This document shows, piece by piece, positions 15,582-24,208 of a DNA stretch of 47,645 bases. The notes beneath the pieces are model-generated. The model worked only from the letters and a program-made list of their open reading frames with translations. It was not told the DNA's origin and ran no database searches. Within the stretch, counting starts at the first letter, position 1; every line of letters begins with the position of its first letter. A program made the position numbers and the translations under genes. Source of the DNA: Streptomyces geranii. GTDB taxonomy: Bacteria > Actinomycetota > Actinomycetes > Streptomycetales > Streptomycetaceae. The DNA is taken from NCBI RefSeq assembly GCF_002954775.1, contig NZ_PJME01000065.1, positions 1 through 47,645 on the forward strand, given 5' to 3'.

Positions 15582-16093
15582 GCACCCGCCGCCCCGGCAG
15601 GGCCGCCGTGCTCGCGGTGGCCTGCCTGGCGGTGGCGTTGAGCGCCGGTTGCACGGGCGGCGACAAGGGGAGCGCCGGCGCGGAGCGTACGACGGCGGCC
15701 GGGAGCACGGAGTCCCCGGACCCGTCGGAGAACCCGCCGAGTCCGTCGCCGACCACGCAGCGGGCGGAACACGTCGAGGGCGAGACGGTGACCAAGGCGC
15801 CGCAGGTCGTCGACGGGAAGGTGCTCGCGGCGGTGGCGGACGCCAGAGGCGGCCAGGTGCTGCCGCTGGGCGGGTTGCGGTCCGGACCGGTGTCCATCGC
15901 GGTGAACTGCCAGGGCAAGGGCACGCTGACGGTGGAACTGAGGCCGGTGGGCCTGAGCTTCCCCCTGGAGTGCGTCGCCGGCGAGGTCAGCAGCACGTAC
16001 AACCAGATCGCCCTGAAGAATCCCCGGACGGACGCCGTGGTGCAGGTGACGGCCAGTTCCGGAGTGCGCTGGGCGCTGTCCGTCGGACAGTGA
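15569..16093 (+). CDS. lipoprotein coupled to secreted beta-rich protein
   Basis: A 174-residue protein from GTG 15569, overlapping the preceding gene by 13 nt in another frame. The signal peptide ends in the lipobox LSAGC (about residue 28), so it should be anchored on the outer face of the membrane. A Ser/Thr/Pro-rich tether (about 30-65) precedes a small beta domain with two Cys (VNCQGKG, LECVAGE). The gene overlap implies coexpression and probably a shared task with the secreted protein, for example as a partner, anchor or immunity factor. Function unknown. Confidence 0.8.
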   Translation: MGGLSTRRPGRAAVLAVACLAVALSAGCTGGDKGSAGAERTTAAGSTESPDPSENPPSPSPTTQRAEHVEGETVTKAPQVVDGKVLAAVADARGGQVLPLGGLRSGPVSIAVNCQGKGTLTVELRPVGLSFPLECVAGEVSSTYNQIALKNPRTDAVVQVTASSGVRWALSVGQ

Positions 16094-16149
16094 GCGCGAT
16101 CACGGACACCGGCCGGCACCGCGCGGGGGGCGGTACCGGCCGGGGAGGG

Positions 16150-16190
16150 GCGGTGGGGTGGGCGCCACAGGGGAGTGCCCACCCCGCCGC
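16150..16190. terminator. bidirectional terminator between lipoprotein and protease genes
   Basis: A 14-bp stem with one G-U pair (GCGGTGGGGTGGGC / GCCCACCCCGCCGC) and a 13-nt loop, placed between convergent genes. Confidence 0.7.
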
Positions 16191-16206
16191 TCTGTGTTCC
16201 GCGGTG

Positions 16207-19200
16207 TTATCCGGTGACCTTCTCGATGACGACGGTGCCGGTTCCGGCAGCCGTGCCACGGCCGTTGATCAGGTGGACCTCGCCGAAGAGCTGGCGGCCC
16301 TCAGGACCCGCGGACCGGGCGACGACATCGCCGGAGATCTTCGCGGAGGCACCGCTGGCGATCGAGACCGTCGCGGAGGTGTCGACCTGCACCGTGCCGA
16401 GCGCCGAGGAGAAGTAGACGTCCTTGTAGGAGAACGTCGTCGTGCCCGCCGGGACGGAGTAGCCGTCGACCACGACGGTGTACGTCCCGGCCGCGGGCTC
16501 GGTGAGACTGACCGACTCCTCCGAGTCGCCGTCCGCGGACTGACCGACGACGACCCCGTCCTTGAGAACGGTCAGGTCGAGGTCGGCGCCCTGGTCGGAG
16601 GGGCTGCCGATGGAGACGTCGAACCGCTCGACGCCCGCGGGCACGACGACCGTGCTCTGCTGCGTCTCCTGGTGACCGATGGTCGGCGTCGCCAGCTTCG
16701 CGGAGCCCAGCGAACCGCCCTGCAGCTTGCCCGCCAGCGCGGCGAAGTTGTTGGTCACGGTCCAGTCGGCGGTGACCGGCGTACCGACCTTCGCCTCGGC
16801 GACGGTCCGCACGGCCGGGTCGAAGACCGTACCGAGCACCGAGACGTCCAGCTTGTACGGGTTGTCGAGGAACGGCGACGTACGCCGCGACTCGACCTCG
16901 ATCTCCCAGACACCGGGCAGCGGGTCGGTGTACGTCCGCAGGTCGGGACGGCACGTGTTGGGGCTGCTGGGGCTGGAGTAGTTCGAGTAGCAGTAGATCG
17001 TGGAGGAGTCCTCCACGGGCAGCCCGTACGGGTGCAGGGAGATGAAGCGCGTCTGGCTGCCGGTCTTGAGACCGCCGAGGGCGACCTCAAGCGTCTTGGC
17101 GCCCTCGGGCACCGTCACGAAGTACGACTTGGAGCTGTTGCGCTGCACCGACGCGGAGTCGGAGAGGGAGTACGCGGGCGAGGCCAGCGGGCTCGAGACC
17201 ACCACGGTGGTCAGGATCTGCTTGTCCGTGCCCTCGGTGCGCTCGTCGTCCAGCTCCAGGATGGCGCTGTGCACGCCGGCGGTCTTCGCCTTGGCCTGGA
17301 CCTTGACGGTGACGGGCTTGTTCAGCGGCAGCACGATGTCGTCGTCGCCGAGCAGCCGGAAGGTACCGTCGTCGTTCCGCCAGTCCAGCTCGTGGCGGAC
17401 CGGACGGTCCGGACCGGTGGTACGGGTGATGGTGACGTCGTACGTCTTCTTCTGACCGGTCTTCAGGCCGCCCTCGCGGTCGTAGAGACCGGTGCCGAAG
17501 CCGGGCGTCTTGAGCGCGAAGTCGATCGCGGTGTCGACCGGTGCCTTGACCGTGTAGTCGTGGGCGGTGGCGCCGTCCTTGATGGCGTCCCAGGCCTGCA
17601 CGATGCGGATCAGACCGGCACCCTGCACATGTGCGGGGACGCCCTTGATCTGCCGCGCGGTGCTGGTCAGCGCCGTGCGCAGGGTGAGCGGGGAGAGCGC
17701 GATGTGCCGCTGCTTGGCGGCGGAGATCAGCAGCGCGCTCGCGCCGGCGGCCTGCGGCGAGGACATCGACGTGCCCTGGAGCATGGCGTAGCCGGCCGGG
17801 AGGCTGTAGCCGGCCTCGGCGGTCGGGGCGCCGGGGGCCCAGGTCTGGATGGTGTTGATCGACGCGCCGGGCGCGGTCAGGGTCGGGACGAAGCCGCCGT
17901 CCTCACGCGGTCCCGCGGAGGAGAAGGGCAGCATCGCGTACTTCTTCGCGACGACCGAGCCGTAGTTGGCCGCCCAGGTCTCCTTGGAGATGGAGGCGCC
18001 GACGCTGATGACCTTGTCGGCCAGGCCGGGGTCGCCGATGGTGTTGGTACCCGGGCCGTCGTTGCCCGCGGAGATCACCAGCTGGACGCCGTACTGGTCG
18101 ATGAGCCGCGTGTACAGCTCCGCGCGGGCGTTGTTGCCGTCGTTCAGCGGCGGCAGACCGCCGATCGACATGTTGACGATGTCGACGCCGCGCACGGTGA
18201 CGAGGTCGATCATGCCCTCGGTCAGCGCGATGTTGGTGCAGCCACCGGTCCAGGTGCAGGCCCGGGACGAGACGATCTTGGCGCCGGGAGCGGCACCGTC
18301 CATGGCGCCGCCGAAGAGCCCGTTGGCGGCCGTGATACCGGCGACGTGGGTGCCGTGCCGGCCCTCGATGACACCGATGTTGACGAAGTCGGTCTTGGCG
18401 CCGGCGGCGTTGTAGGTGACGTCCTTGCGGATCTCGACGACGAACGGGATGCGCTCGGCGATCTCGGTGGCGGGGTTGTCCGTACCGAAGTAGCCGATCT
18501 GGAAGCCGTCCTTGTACGGCTTCAGCGCCTCGTTCCCGGTGAAGTCGCCGTCGTTGTCGAGGTCGACGCGGACGGTGCCGGCGGCCGGGTCGTAGAGCAC
18601 GCCCCAGACGTCGGTCGTGTCGCCGTCCCGGTTGAGGTCACCGGCCATGTCGCCGCCGGCGGTGGTGGACTCGGCGAAGAGCCGGAACCCGAACGTGCCC
18701 ACCGGGGCCTTCCAGGTGCGGCCCCCGGCCGTGAACGTGGGGCCGGTCACCTTGGTGGTCATCGGCAGCCAGGTGCCGTCCCGGTCGGTGACCGGGTCGG
18801 TGGCCGTCACCCAGTCCACGATCTTGCGCTCGCCGGTCGTGGTCTTCTGCAGCGCGGGGTGCCCGAGGTCGACACCGGAGTCGAGGATGCCGATGGTGAC
18901 ACCGCGGCCGTCCGCCTTCGGGTGGTCCTCCACGAAGCTGACGGCACCCGTCTCGAAGGACGGGTTGTACGGGTTCTCGGCGGGCGTCTTCTTGCCGGGC
19001 GCCGGGTAGGTGGCGGTGCCACTCGTCCGGGAGGCGGTGGAGGCGGTGGCGGATGCGTCCGGCGCCGGGTCGTCCAGCGGAATGTCCTGCCGCAGGTCGA
19101 TGCCGTGCACGGCGGAGAGCTTCACGGCGGCGGCGATGGCCGAGTCGGCCTTCGCCGTCGGGACGGTGGCCCGGACGTACCCGAGCTTGTCGTAGGTACG

Positions 19201-19533
19201 GCCGACCAGGCCGCCCTGGACCGCGTCCAGCTGCTCGGCGACCTGCTCGGTCTGGCCCGGCGCGGTGGCGATCATCATCGTGACGGTCTTGGTGCCGTCG
19301 GTCTTGGCCTCGGCGAGCAGCTGGGCGTCGTCCGAACCGAGCTTGTCCGACGCCGACTTGACGGAACCGTCGGCCGGAGCGGTGTCCGCCGCGCTGTCCG
19401 CCGCCGTGTCCGCGGAGAAGGCCATGGGTACGGGCCCGGCCGCGGAGAGAGCGGCCACCAGTCCGGCGGCCACGGCTATGCGCGCCACACGTCTCGCGCC
19501 CGAGATCGGTTCGCGCTGGGGGGTGAGGGTCAT
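16207..19533 (-). CDS. secreted subtilisin-like serine protease (S8)
   Basis: A 1108-residue exported protease. After a signal peptide ending near MAFSA comes an inhibitor_I9-like propeptide (TVTMMIATAPGQTEQVAEQL). The catalytic domain has Asp218 in GILDSGVDLGHPAL, His396 in GRHGTHVAG and Ser589 in GTSMSSPQAAG. About 175 residues separate Asp and His, more than in simple subtilisins. They include two Asp-rich loops (DLNRDGDTTD and DLDNDGDFTG) resembling EF-hand or dockerin calcium sites. The C-terminal 450 residues are beta-sandwich repeats, including prepeptidase-type domains. ATG 19533 is favoured because AAGGG lies 6 nt upstream; an in-frame ATG at 19539 is an alternative. Confidence 0.94.
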   Translation of the reverse strand: MTLTPQREPISGARRVARIAVAAGLVAALSAAGPVPMAFSADTAADSAADTAPADGSVKSASDKLGSDDAQLLAEAKTDGTKTVTMMIATAPGQTEQVAEQLDAVQGGLVGRTYDKLGYVRATVPTAKADSAIAAAVKLSAVHGIDLRQDIPLDDPAPDASATASTASRTSGTATYPAPGKKTPAENPYNPSFETGAVSFVEDHPKADGRGVTIGILDSGVDLGHPALQKTTTGERKIVDWVTATDPVTDRDGTWLPMTTKVTGPTFTAGGRTWKAPVGTFGFRLFAESTTAGGDMAGDLNRDGDTTDVWGVLYDPAAGTVRVDLDNDGDFTGNEALKPYKDGFQIGYFGTDNPATEIAERIPFVVEIRKDVTYNAAGAKTDFVNIGVIEGRHGTHVAGITAANGLFGGAMDGAAPGAKIVSSRACTWTGGCTNIALTEGMIDLVTVRGVDIVNMSIGGLPPLNDGNNARAELYTRLIDQYGVQLVISAGNDGPGTNTIGDPGLADKVISVGASISKETWAANYGSVVAKKYAMLPFSSAGPREDGGFVPTLTAPGASINTIQTWAPGAPTAEAGYSLPAGYAMLQGTSMSSPQAAGASALLISAAKQRHIALSPLTLRTALTSTARQIKGVPAHVQGAGLIRIVQAWDAIKDGATAHDYTVKAPVDTAIDFALKTPGFGTGLYDREGGLKTGQKKTYDVTITRTTGPDRPVRHELDWRNDDGTFRLLGDDDIVLPLNKPVTVKVQAKAKTAGVHSAILELDDERTEGTDKQILTTVVVSSPLASPAYSLSDSASVQRNSSKSYFVTVPEGAKTLEVALGGLKTGSQTRFISLHPYGLPVEDSSTIYCYSNYSSPSSPNTCRPDLRTYTDPLPGVWEIEVESRRTSPFLDNPYKLDVSVLGTVFDPAVRTVAEAKVGTPVTADWTVTNNFAALAGKLQGGSLGSAKLATPTIGHQETQQSTVVVPAGVERFDVSIGSPSDQGADLDLTVLKDGVVVGQSADGDSEESVSLTEPAAGTYTVVVDGYSVPAGTTTFSYKDVYFSSALGTVQVDTSATVSIASGASAKISGDVVARSAGPEGRQLFGEVHLINGRGTAAGTGTVVIEKVTG

Positions 19534-19803
19534 CGGCATCCCTTGTAGGTAAAGGAGCGTGCGTAAGTGAGGGAACGTGCGTCCAGTGGCCGAGTTGCTC
19601 GACCTTGACTAAGAGCGTCCGGAATACGACCCCGGACGATCACATAGCTTTACGTAAGGGACGGATGTTTGGGGATGGTTGACCGAAACTATATGAACGA
19701 GTGGGGAAAACCCGCGATGCGCTTTGGCCGGATGCAGTACGGATCGCGTCGCTTCATGGGTAATCCACAGGAACATTCCCGGCCCGCGCGCTAGCGTCCC
19801 CGT

Positions 19804-20268
19804 ATGCGCGAAACGCTGAGGGTCGCGGCCTACGCCGTCGTCGTCCGCAACGGTCAGATACTGCTCGCCCGCAGCCCGGACGGCCGGGGCGGCCACGAAT
19901 GGGTGCTGCCGGGCGGTGGCATGGAGCACGGCGAGGACCCGTACGACACGGTCCGCCGCGAAGTGCTGGAGGAGACGGGCTACCGCATCGACGTGACAGG
20001 TCTGCTGGGCATCGACTCCCGCCGCAGCACCTTCACCCGCCGACTGCGCCGTCCGAAGGACCATCAGGGGCTGGCACTGGTCTACGAGGGCCTGGTCACC
20101 GGCGGCGAGCTGCGCCCGGAGGTCGACGGCTCGACCGACCTGGCCGCCTGGCACGACCTGGGCGCACTGGCGAAACTGACGAAGGCGCGGATGGTGGACA
20201 TCGGCCTGGAACTCTGGCTGGAGCGGCCGATCACGGGCCGGGCGGAGAAGGCGGGCACGAAGAGCTGA
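19804..20268 (+). CDS. NUDIX hydrolase
   Basis: A 154-residue protein. The Nudix box matches GX5EX7REUXEEXGU: GGGMEHGEDPYDTVRREVLE followed by ETGY. The N-terminal part (RVAAYAVVVRNGQILLARSP) is the usual first strand pair. It hydrolyses a nucleoside diphosphate linked to another moiety; the substrate cannot be predicted. A TAGCGT box (19792-19797) lies 6 nt before the ATG and no ribosome binding site is present, so the transcript is probably leaderless. Confidence 0.93.
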   Translation: MRETLRVAAYAVVVRNGQILLARSPDGRGGHEWVLPGGGMEHGEDPYDTVRREVLEETGYRIDVTGLLGIDSRRSTFTRRLRRPKDHQGLALVYEGLVTGGELRPEVDGSTDLAAWHDLGALAKLTKARMVDIGLELWLERPITGRAEKAGTKS

Positions 20269-20424
20269 GCGGTCGGTAGGCCGGCCGGGTGGCCCTGTGG
20301 GGGACGGGTTACCCCGTCAGATGAACACGGAGTGACCGACTCCGGGCCGTTCGCCGTGCGGTCGTGAACGGGCCGGGTGGCCCAAGATCCACGTACGGTG
20401 ATCGGCGTCGCGCGTTGCAGCCTC

Positions 20425-20446
20425 GTTCACGCGCAGGTCATGCCAA
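20425..20446 (+). promoter_or_regulatory. PHO-box-like pair of 11-bp repeats
   Basis: GTTCACGCGCA is followed directly by GGTCATGCCAA. Both fit the start of the Streptomyces PhoP direct repeat unit (GKTCAYYYRSG) and have the 11-nt spacing. The pair lies 89 bp upstream of a secreted metallophosphoesterase, a sensible PhoP target. The 3' ends of the units are weak. Confidence 0.45.
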
Positions 20447-20534
20447 GTGCCAAGCATCCAGAGTGAGCGGGACGTTCGCGACTGCGATCGCCCGCGACCA
20501 CTTCCGACGCGTTCGCACTCGGGGAGACCGCGCC

Positions 20535-22304
20535 ATGTCGCGCACACGCTCTGTCGTCAGCTCCACGCCGGGCATCAATCGTCGTACGGTACTCGCCGCG
20601 GCCGGGGCGGTGTCCGTCTCGGCGGGCGTCGGCTACGCGCTGCGGCCCAGTGACAGCCAGGCCGCCACGACGGCCGAATCCGCAGCCGCCGAGGGCCCGG
20701 TGGCAGTGTCCCGCCAGGCGGCACCGGCCGCGCTCGCCCCCTTCACCCGGGGCACCACCCTCAACTCGGTCTCCGCACCGCTCGGCGCGGGCGGCTACCG
20801 CCGACTGGGTGACGGCCCGGCCTGGGGGAGGGTGGTGCGTACGGAGCTGGCGTCGGCGCACGCCGCCCGAGCCGCCCGCCGGACCACGATGGCGGCGTTC
20901 GTCCAGTTCACGGACCTGCACCTGACCGATGTGCAGCACCCGCTGCGCCTGGAGTACATGCGCTCGGCGGACCGGCACGCGTGGCGCCCGCACGAGGCGC
21001 TGTCGGTACAGGGCGCCGTGTCGCTGGTGGAACGGATCAACGCGCTGCGCGGAGCCCCGGTGACCGGCTCCCCGCTCCACTTCGTGATGACGACCGGCGA
21101 CAACACGGACAACAACGCGCGGTCCGAGCTGGAATGGTTCATGAAGGTGATGAGCGGCGGACGCCTGACACCCAACACAGGCGACCCGCGCCGCTACGAG
21201 GGCGTCCAGAACAGCGACATCCCCCTCTACTGGCAGCCGGACTCACCCGCCCGTGACAGCGACAAACAGGACGGCTTCCCGCACATCGAGGGCTTCCTGG
21301 AGGCGGCGATACGAGAGGTCCGCAGCCCCGGCCTGAACCTGCCCTGGTACTCGACGGTCGGCAACCACGACTCCCTCCCGCTGGGCTGCTACGCCTCGCA
21401 CAGCGACCCGTTCCTGACGGACTTCGCGGTCGGCGGCAAGAAGCTGATGGATCTGCCGGAGGCCCGCAGCAAGGCCCTCCAGGACGAGATCAGAAGCGCC
21501 GACGACCCGAGGGGCATCCGCTTCCGCGAACTGATCCAGGCCCACACCCGGGACCTGCGCTCGGTCACCCCGGACGAGAACAGGGCCCCCTTCACAAGGG
21601 CGGAGTACCTGAAGGCGCACCTGGACCCGGCGTACGCGGGGGTGGGCCCGGCAGGCCACGGCTACTCGACGGCGAACCTCGACGCGGACACGCAGTACTA
21701 CACCTTCCGCATCTCGGACGACGTGATCGGCATCAGCATCGACACGACCGACCCCGGCGGCCACTACCAGGGTTCGATCGGAGCGGCCCAACTGCGCTGG
21801 CTGCACCGGACGTTGAAGGAGACCGCGAAGGACGGCTCGTACGCGATCGTCTTCAGCCACCACACCAGCCAGTCGATGACGAACACCCACCGCGACCCGG
21901 CCCACCCGAACGAACGCCGCCACGACGGCGGAGACGTGGTGGCCCTCCTGGGCAGCCACAGCAACGTCCTGGCCTGGGTGAACGGCCACATCCACCGCAA
22001 CGTCATCACCCCGCACTCGGCCCCCGACGGCCGATCGTTCTGGGAGATCTCGACGGCCTCGCACATCGACTTCCCCCAACTGGCCCGAGTGATCGAACTG
22101 ACGGACAACAAGGACGGCACGATCTCCCTGTTCACGACGCTGGTCGAATCGGCGGCCCCGCACAGAACGGACTACGAGGACCTGTCCCAGACGGGCCTGG
22201 CGGCGCTGTACCGGGAGTTGTCGTTCAATGCGCCGGGGGCGCGGATGGATCTTTCGGGGGGTGCGGGGGATCGGAACGTGGAGTTGGTGTTGAAGAAGGG
22301 TTGA
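20535..22304 (+). CDS. Tat-exported metallophosphoesterase (TIGR03767-like)
   Basis: A 589-residue protein. The N-terminus NRRTVLAAAGAVSVSAGVGY is a twin-arginine signal. Calcineurin-like metal motifs are visible: QFTDLHLTD, TTGDNTDNNARSE, VGNHDSLPLG, FSHHTSQSM and NGHIHRN. It probably hydrolyses phosphate esters outside the cell. The ATG at 20535 has GGGGAG 8 nt upstream; the open frame to 20364 lacks a start signal. A PHO-box-like repeat pair upstream suggests phosphate control. The 3' end overlaps a convergent gene by 80 bp. Confidence 0.9.
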   Translation: MSRTRSVVSSTPGINRRTVLAAAGAVSVSAGVGYALRPSDSQAATTAESAAAEGPVAVSRQAAPAALAPFTRGTTLNSVSAPLGAGGYRRLGDGPAWGRVVRTELASAHAARAARRTTMAAFVQFTDLHLTDVQHPLRLEYMRSADRHAWRPHEALSVQGAVSLVERINALRGAPVTGSPLHFVMTTGDNTDNNARSELEWFMKVMSGGRLTPNTGDPRRYEGVQNSDIPLYWQPDSPARDSDKQDGFPHIEGFLEAAIREVRSPGLNLPWYSTVGNHDSLPLGCYASHSDPFLTDFAVGGKKLMDLPEARSKALQDEIRSADDPRGIRFRELIQAHTRDLRSVTPDENRAPFTRAEYLKAHLDPAYAGVGPAGHGYSTANLDADTQYYTFRISDDVIGISIDTTDPGGHYQGSIGAAQLRWLHRTLKETAKDGSYAIVFSHHTSQSMTNTHRDPAHPNERRHDGGDVVALLGSHSNVLAWVNGHIHRNVITPHSAPDGRSFWEISTASHIDFPQLARVIELTDNKDGTISLFTTLVESAAPHRTDYEDLSQTGLAALYRELSFNAPGARMDLSGGAGDRNVELVLKKG

Positions 22305-22698
22305 GGAGGAGGGGTAGGGGATCGTCGTCGGGCGTCGGCGGATAAAGATCCAGCACGACATCGATCCCGAGCAGGCCGATCTCCTTCAACAGCCCGGCGG
22401 GCAGCACACACCCACCCTGCCCGCCCTCGCTGCCGAACCCGAGGACCAGTTCGACCTCGCAGTCGGCGGCGAGTCGGCCGAGCGCGTCATGACGTCCGTC
22501 CAGCAGCCTGATGAGCGCGGCGATGTGCTCGTCGGGCCAACGGTCGTTGCCCAGACCGCTGGTACGGATCCACACGGAGCCTTGTTGGGCTGTGCGGTGC
22601 GGCTCGATCCCCAACACCTCGGAGATGTCGTCCGCGCTGATCGTCCGGCTACTGATCCGCAACGCCCCGGCGGACCACTTGCCGCTCGGCATCGACAA
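22225..22698 (-). CDS. DUF4279 domain protein
   Basis: A 157-residue protein. The DUF4279 pattern is visible: LRISSRTISADDISEVLGIE at the start, DEHIAALIRLLDGRHDALGR in the middle and the end segment GLLKEIGLLGIDVVLDLYPP. The C-terminal 35 residues are Pro/Ser-rich and overlap the metallophosphoesterase gene tail to tail by 80 bp. TTG 22698 has GGGAG 6 nt upstream; ATG 22692 is an in-frame alternative. Function of the family is unknown. DUF4279 genes often sit in accessory regions. Confidence 0.75.
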   Translation of the reverse strand: MSMPSGKWSAGALRISSRTISADDISEVLGIEPHRTAQQGSVWIRTSGLGNDRWPDEHIAALIRLLDGRHDALGRLAADCEVELVLGFGSEGGQGGCVLPAGLLKEIGLLGIDVVLDLYPPTPDDDPLPLLLNPSSTPTPRSDPPHPPKDPSAPPAH

Positions 22699-22713
22699 GA
22701 AGGGCTCCCGTCC

Positions 22714-22899
22714 TCAGAGGTGCGCGACGAAGGCGGTCCAGGTGGCGGGGGTGAGGTGGAGGGCGGGGCCGGTGGGGTTCTTGGAGTCGCGGATCGCTAT
22801 GCCGGGGGCGGGGGAGAGGGGGGCTGCTTCGAGGCAGTTCTGGCCCGCATCGCTGTAGGAGGACTTGAACCAGGCGTAGGTGGAGGGGCGAGTCTGCAT
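22714..22899 (-). CDS. DUF397 protein, copy 2
   Basis: A 61-residue protein with the family pattern: WFKSSYSDAGQNCLEAA, then IAIRDSKNPTGPALHLTPAT and WTAFV. ATG 22899 is 9 nt after AAGGAG, which overlaps the stop region of the preceding DUF397 gene. DUF397 proteins are small, mostly actinobacterial and usually accompany an XRE/DUF5753 regulator, as here. They are thought to modulate the regulator. It is the third gene of the operon starting at 24007. Confidence 0.93.
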   Translation of the reverse strand: MQTRPSTYAWFKSSYSDAGQNCLEAAPLSPAPGIAIRDSKNPTGPALHLTPATWTAFVAHL

Positions 22900-22902
22900 C
22901 GG

Positions 22903-23121
22903 CTACAGCTCCTTGTGGAGGTGCGTGACGAATGCCGCCCAGGCGGTTGCCGGGAGCAACAGGGCCGGGCCGGTGGGGTTCTTGGAGTCCCGGACGGCGA
23001 TGTCGACGGCCGGAGCGCGATCGGTTGTCTCGACGCAGTTGGTGCCGTTGCCGTCGCTGTAGGACGACTTGCGCCAGGCTTGGTTGGCGGCGAGGACGGA
23101 AGCGTTCGGGTGAGTGGGCAT
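22903..23121 (-). CDS. DUF397 protein, copy 1
   Basis: A 72-residue protein (WRKSSYSDGNGTNCVETTDR, then IAVRDSKNPTGPALLLPATA and WAAFVTHL). It starts 4 nt after the stop of the XRE regulator gene and ends 3 nt before the second DUF397 gene, so the three form a tight operon. The copies share a near-identical DNA block encoding RDSKNPTGPAL, showing recent tandem duplication. This copy has an N-terminal extension of about 11 residues. Confidence 0.93.
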   Translation of the reverse strand: MPTHPNASVLAANQAWRKSSYSDGNGTNCVETTDRAPAVDIAVRDSKNPTGPALLLPATAWAAFVTHLHKEL

Positions 23122-23125
23122 GGAT

Positions 23126-24007
23126 CTACAGCTCTCGTTCTAGTTGGTGCAGGAAAGCGGGGGTGTCCTCGGGAGGCAGCGCCGACGCGACCATCGCATC
23201 GAAGCGGCGGGTGAAACGGTCGACCTCGCGGGGCTTGTCCGAGGTGGACACCGCTCCCCAGGGACTGTCGACCTGGACCCTCGGGGGGAGTTCGTCGCCG
23301 AAGTCGAGGATGGCGAAGTCGTCCGTGGCGCGGTAACTCCAGCGGAATGGCAGGACTTGGATCGAGACGTGCTCCAAGGCCGACAACTCCTCGATCTTCG
23401 CGAACTGATCGCGCATCACATCTGCGCCCCCGACTGGATACCGCAGTGCGGCCTCCCCCAGGACGACACGCAGCTTGACCGGGTCCTCGCGGGTAAGCAC
23501 CTCCTGACGCTTCATTCGCACCTCCACGCTTCTGCGGATGAACTCCCAGGTGGTGTCCTCCATGGGCTTGTGCACTTCGTGCAGCGCTTCTGCATACGCC
23601 TGCGTCTGGAGCAGGCCGTACACCAGTGTCGGGTGGTACGCCCTCATATTGTGGGCCTCCGGTTCGAGGCCCACGAAGCCGGGCATCCCGGCCGGCATCA
23701 CGCCTCGGTACTGCGTGATCCAATCCTGGTTGGCCGACTCCTTGTTGAGGTTGATCAACGCCTCAATGACATCGTCGTCGGTGACGCCGTACCTGTCCAG
23801 CAGCTTCCGAAGGTCGCCCACGTTGCGGAAGTTGAGGGAGCCGGTCTCGATCCTCTGCAGCGCGGCCTCGGAGATACGCGTGCCCTGGATCGCCTGCTTG
23901 CGTGTGAAGCCTGCCCCTCGGTCCCCGAGACCGCAGTTCTCGCGCAACTGACGTAGCTGAAGCCCAAGTTCGAGTCGCTGTCCCGTCCGCCCGCGCTTGG
24001 CTGCCAT
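23126..24007 (-). CDS. XRE-type HTH regulator with DUF5753 domain (WhiJ-like)
   Basis: A 293-residue protein from ATG 24007, with AAGGACG 6 nt upstream. The N-terminal HTH is around 10-75 (LGLQLRQLRENCGL, then FTRKQAIQGTRISEAALQRI and ETGSLNFRNVGDLRKLLDRY). DUF5753 covers about 105-280 (GLEPEAHNMRAYHPTLVYGL, then LQTQAYAEALHEVH and LREVLGEAALRYPVGG-like segments, SIQVLPFRWSY, FAILDFGDELPP). Streptomyces has many such regulators next to DUF397 genes and an ATP-binding protein, as in the whiJ-type developmental loci. It heads the operon with both DUF397 genes and is divergent from the ATP-binding gene. Confidence 0.93.
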   Translation of the reverse strand: MAAKRGRTGQRLELGLQLRQLRENCGLGDRGAGFTRKQAIQGTRISEAALQRIETGSLNFRNVGDLRKLLDRYGVTDDDVIEALINLNKESANQDWITQYRGVMPAGMPGFVGLEPEAHNMRAYHPTLVYGLLQTQAYAEALHEVHKPMEDTTWEFIRRSVEVRMKRQEVLTREDPVKLRVVLGEAALRYPVGGADVMRDQFAKIEELSALEHVSIQVLPFRWSYRATDDFAILDFGDELPPRVQVDSPWGAVSTSDKPREVDRFTRRFDAMVASALPPEDTPAFLHQLEREL

Positions 24008-24208
24008 GTGCACCGTCCTTGTGTCCCTGTGCGCGCTACTCACGCTGTGCGGCGAGTCTGGCACCCTGTGTGCGCGTCACGCAGTCGATTGCGTAGAACT
24101 CTGCATATTCCACTTTCAACCACGTTGAATATTCGAGCGGGTTTCGATTGCAGGTGGGCTGGAAGTAAGGCCACCTTGGTTGGGCAACCCAAGCCGAAAG
24201 GTGCCCCC

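Noticed and set aside
15649..19548. 1299-codon plus-strand open frame opposite the subtilase
   Set aside because: Shadow of the minus-strand protease with typical Arg/Gly/Val-rich antisense composition.
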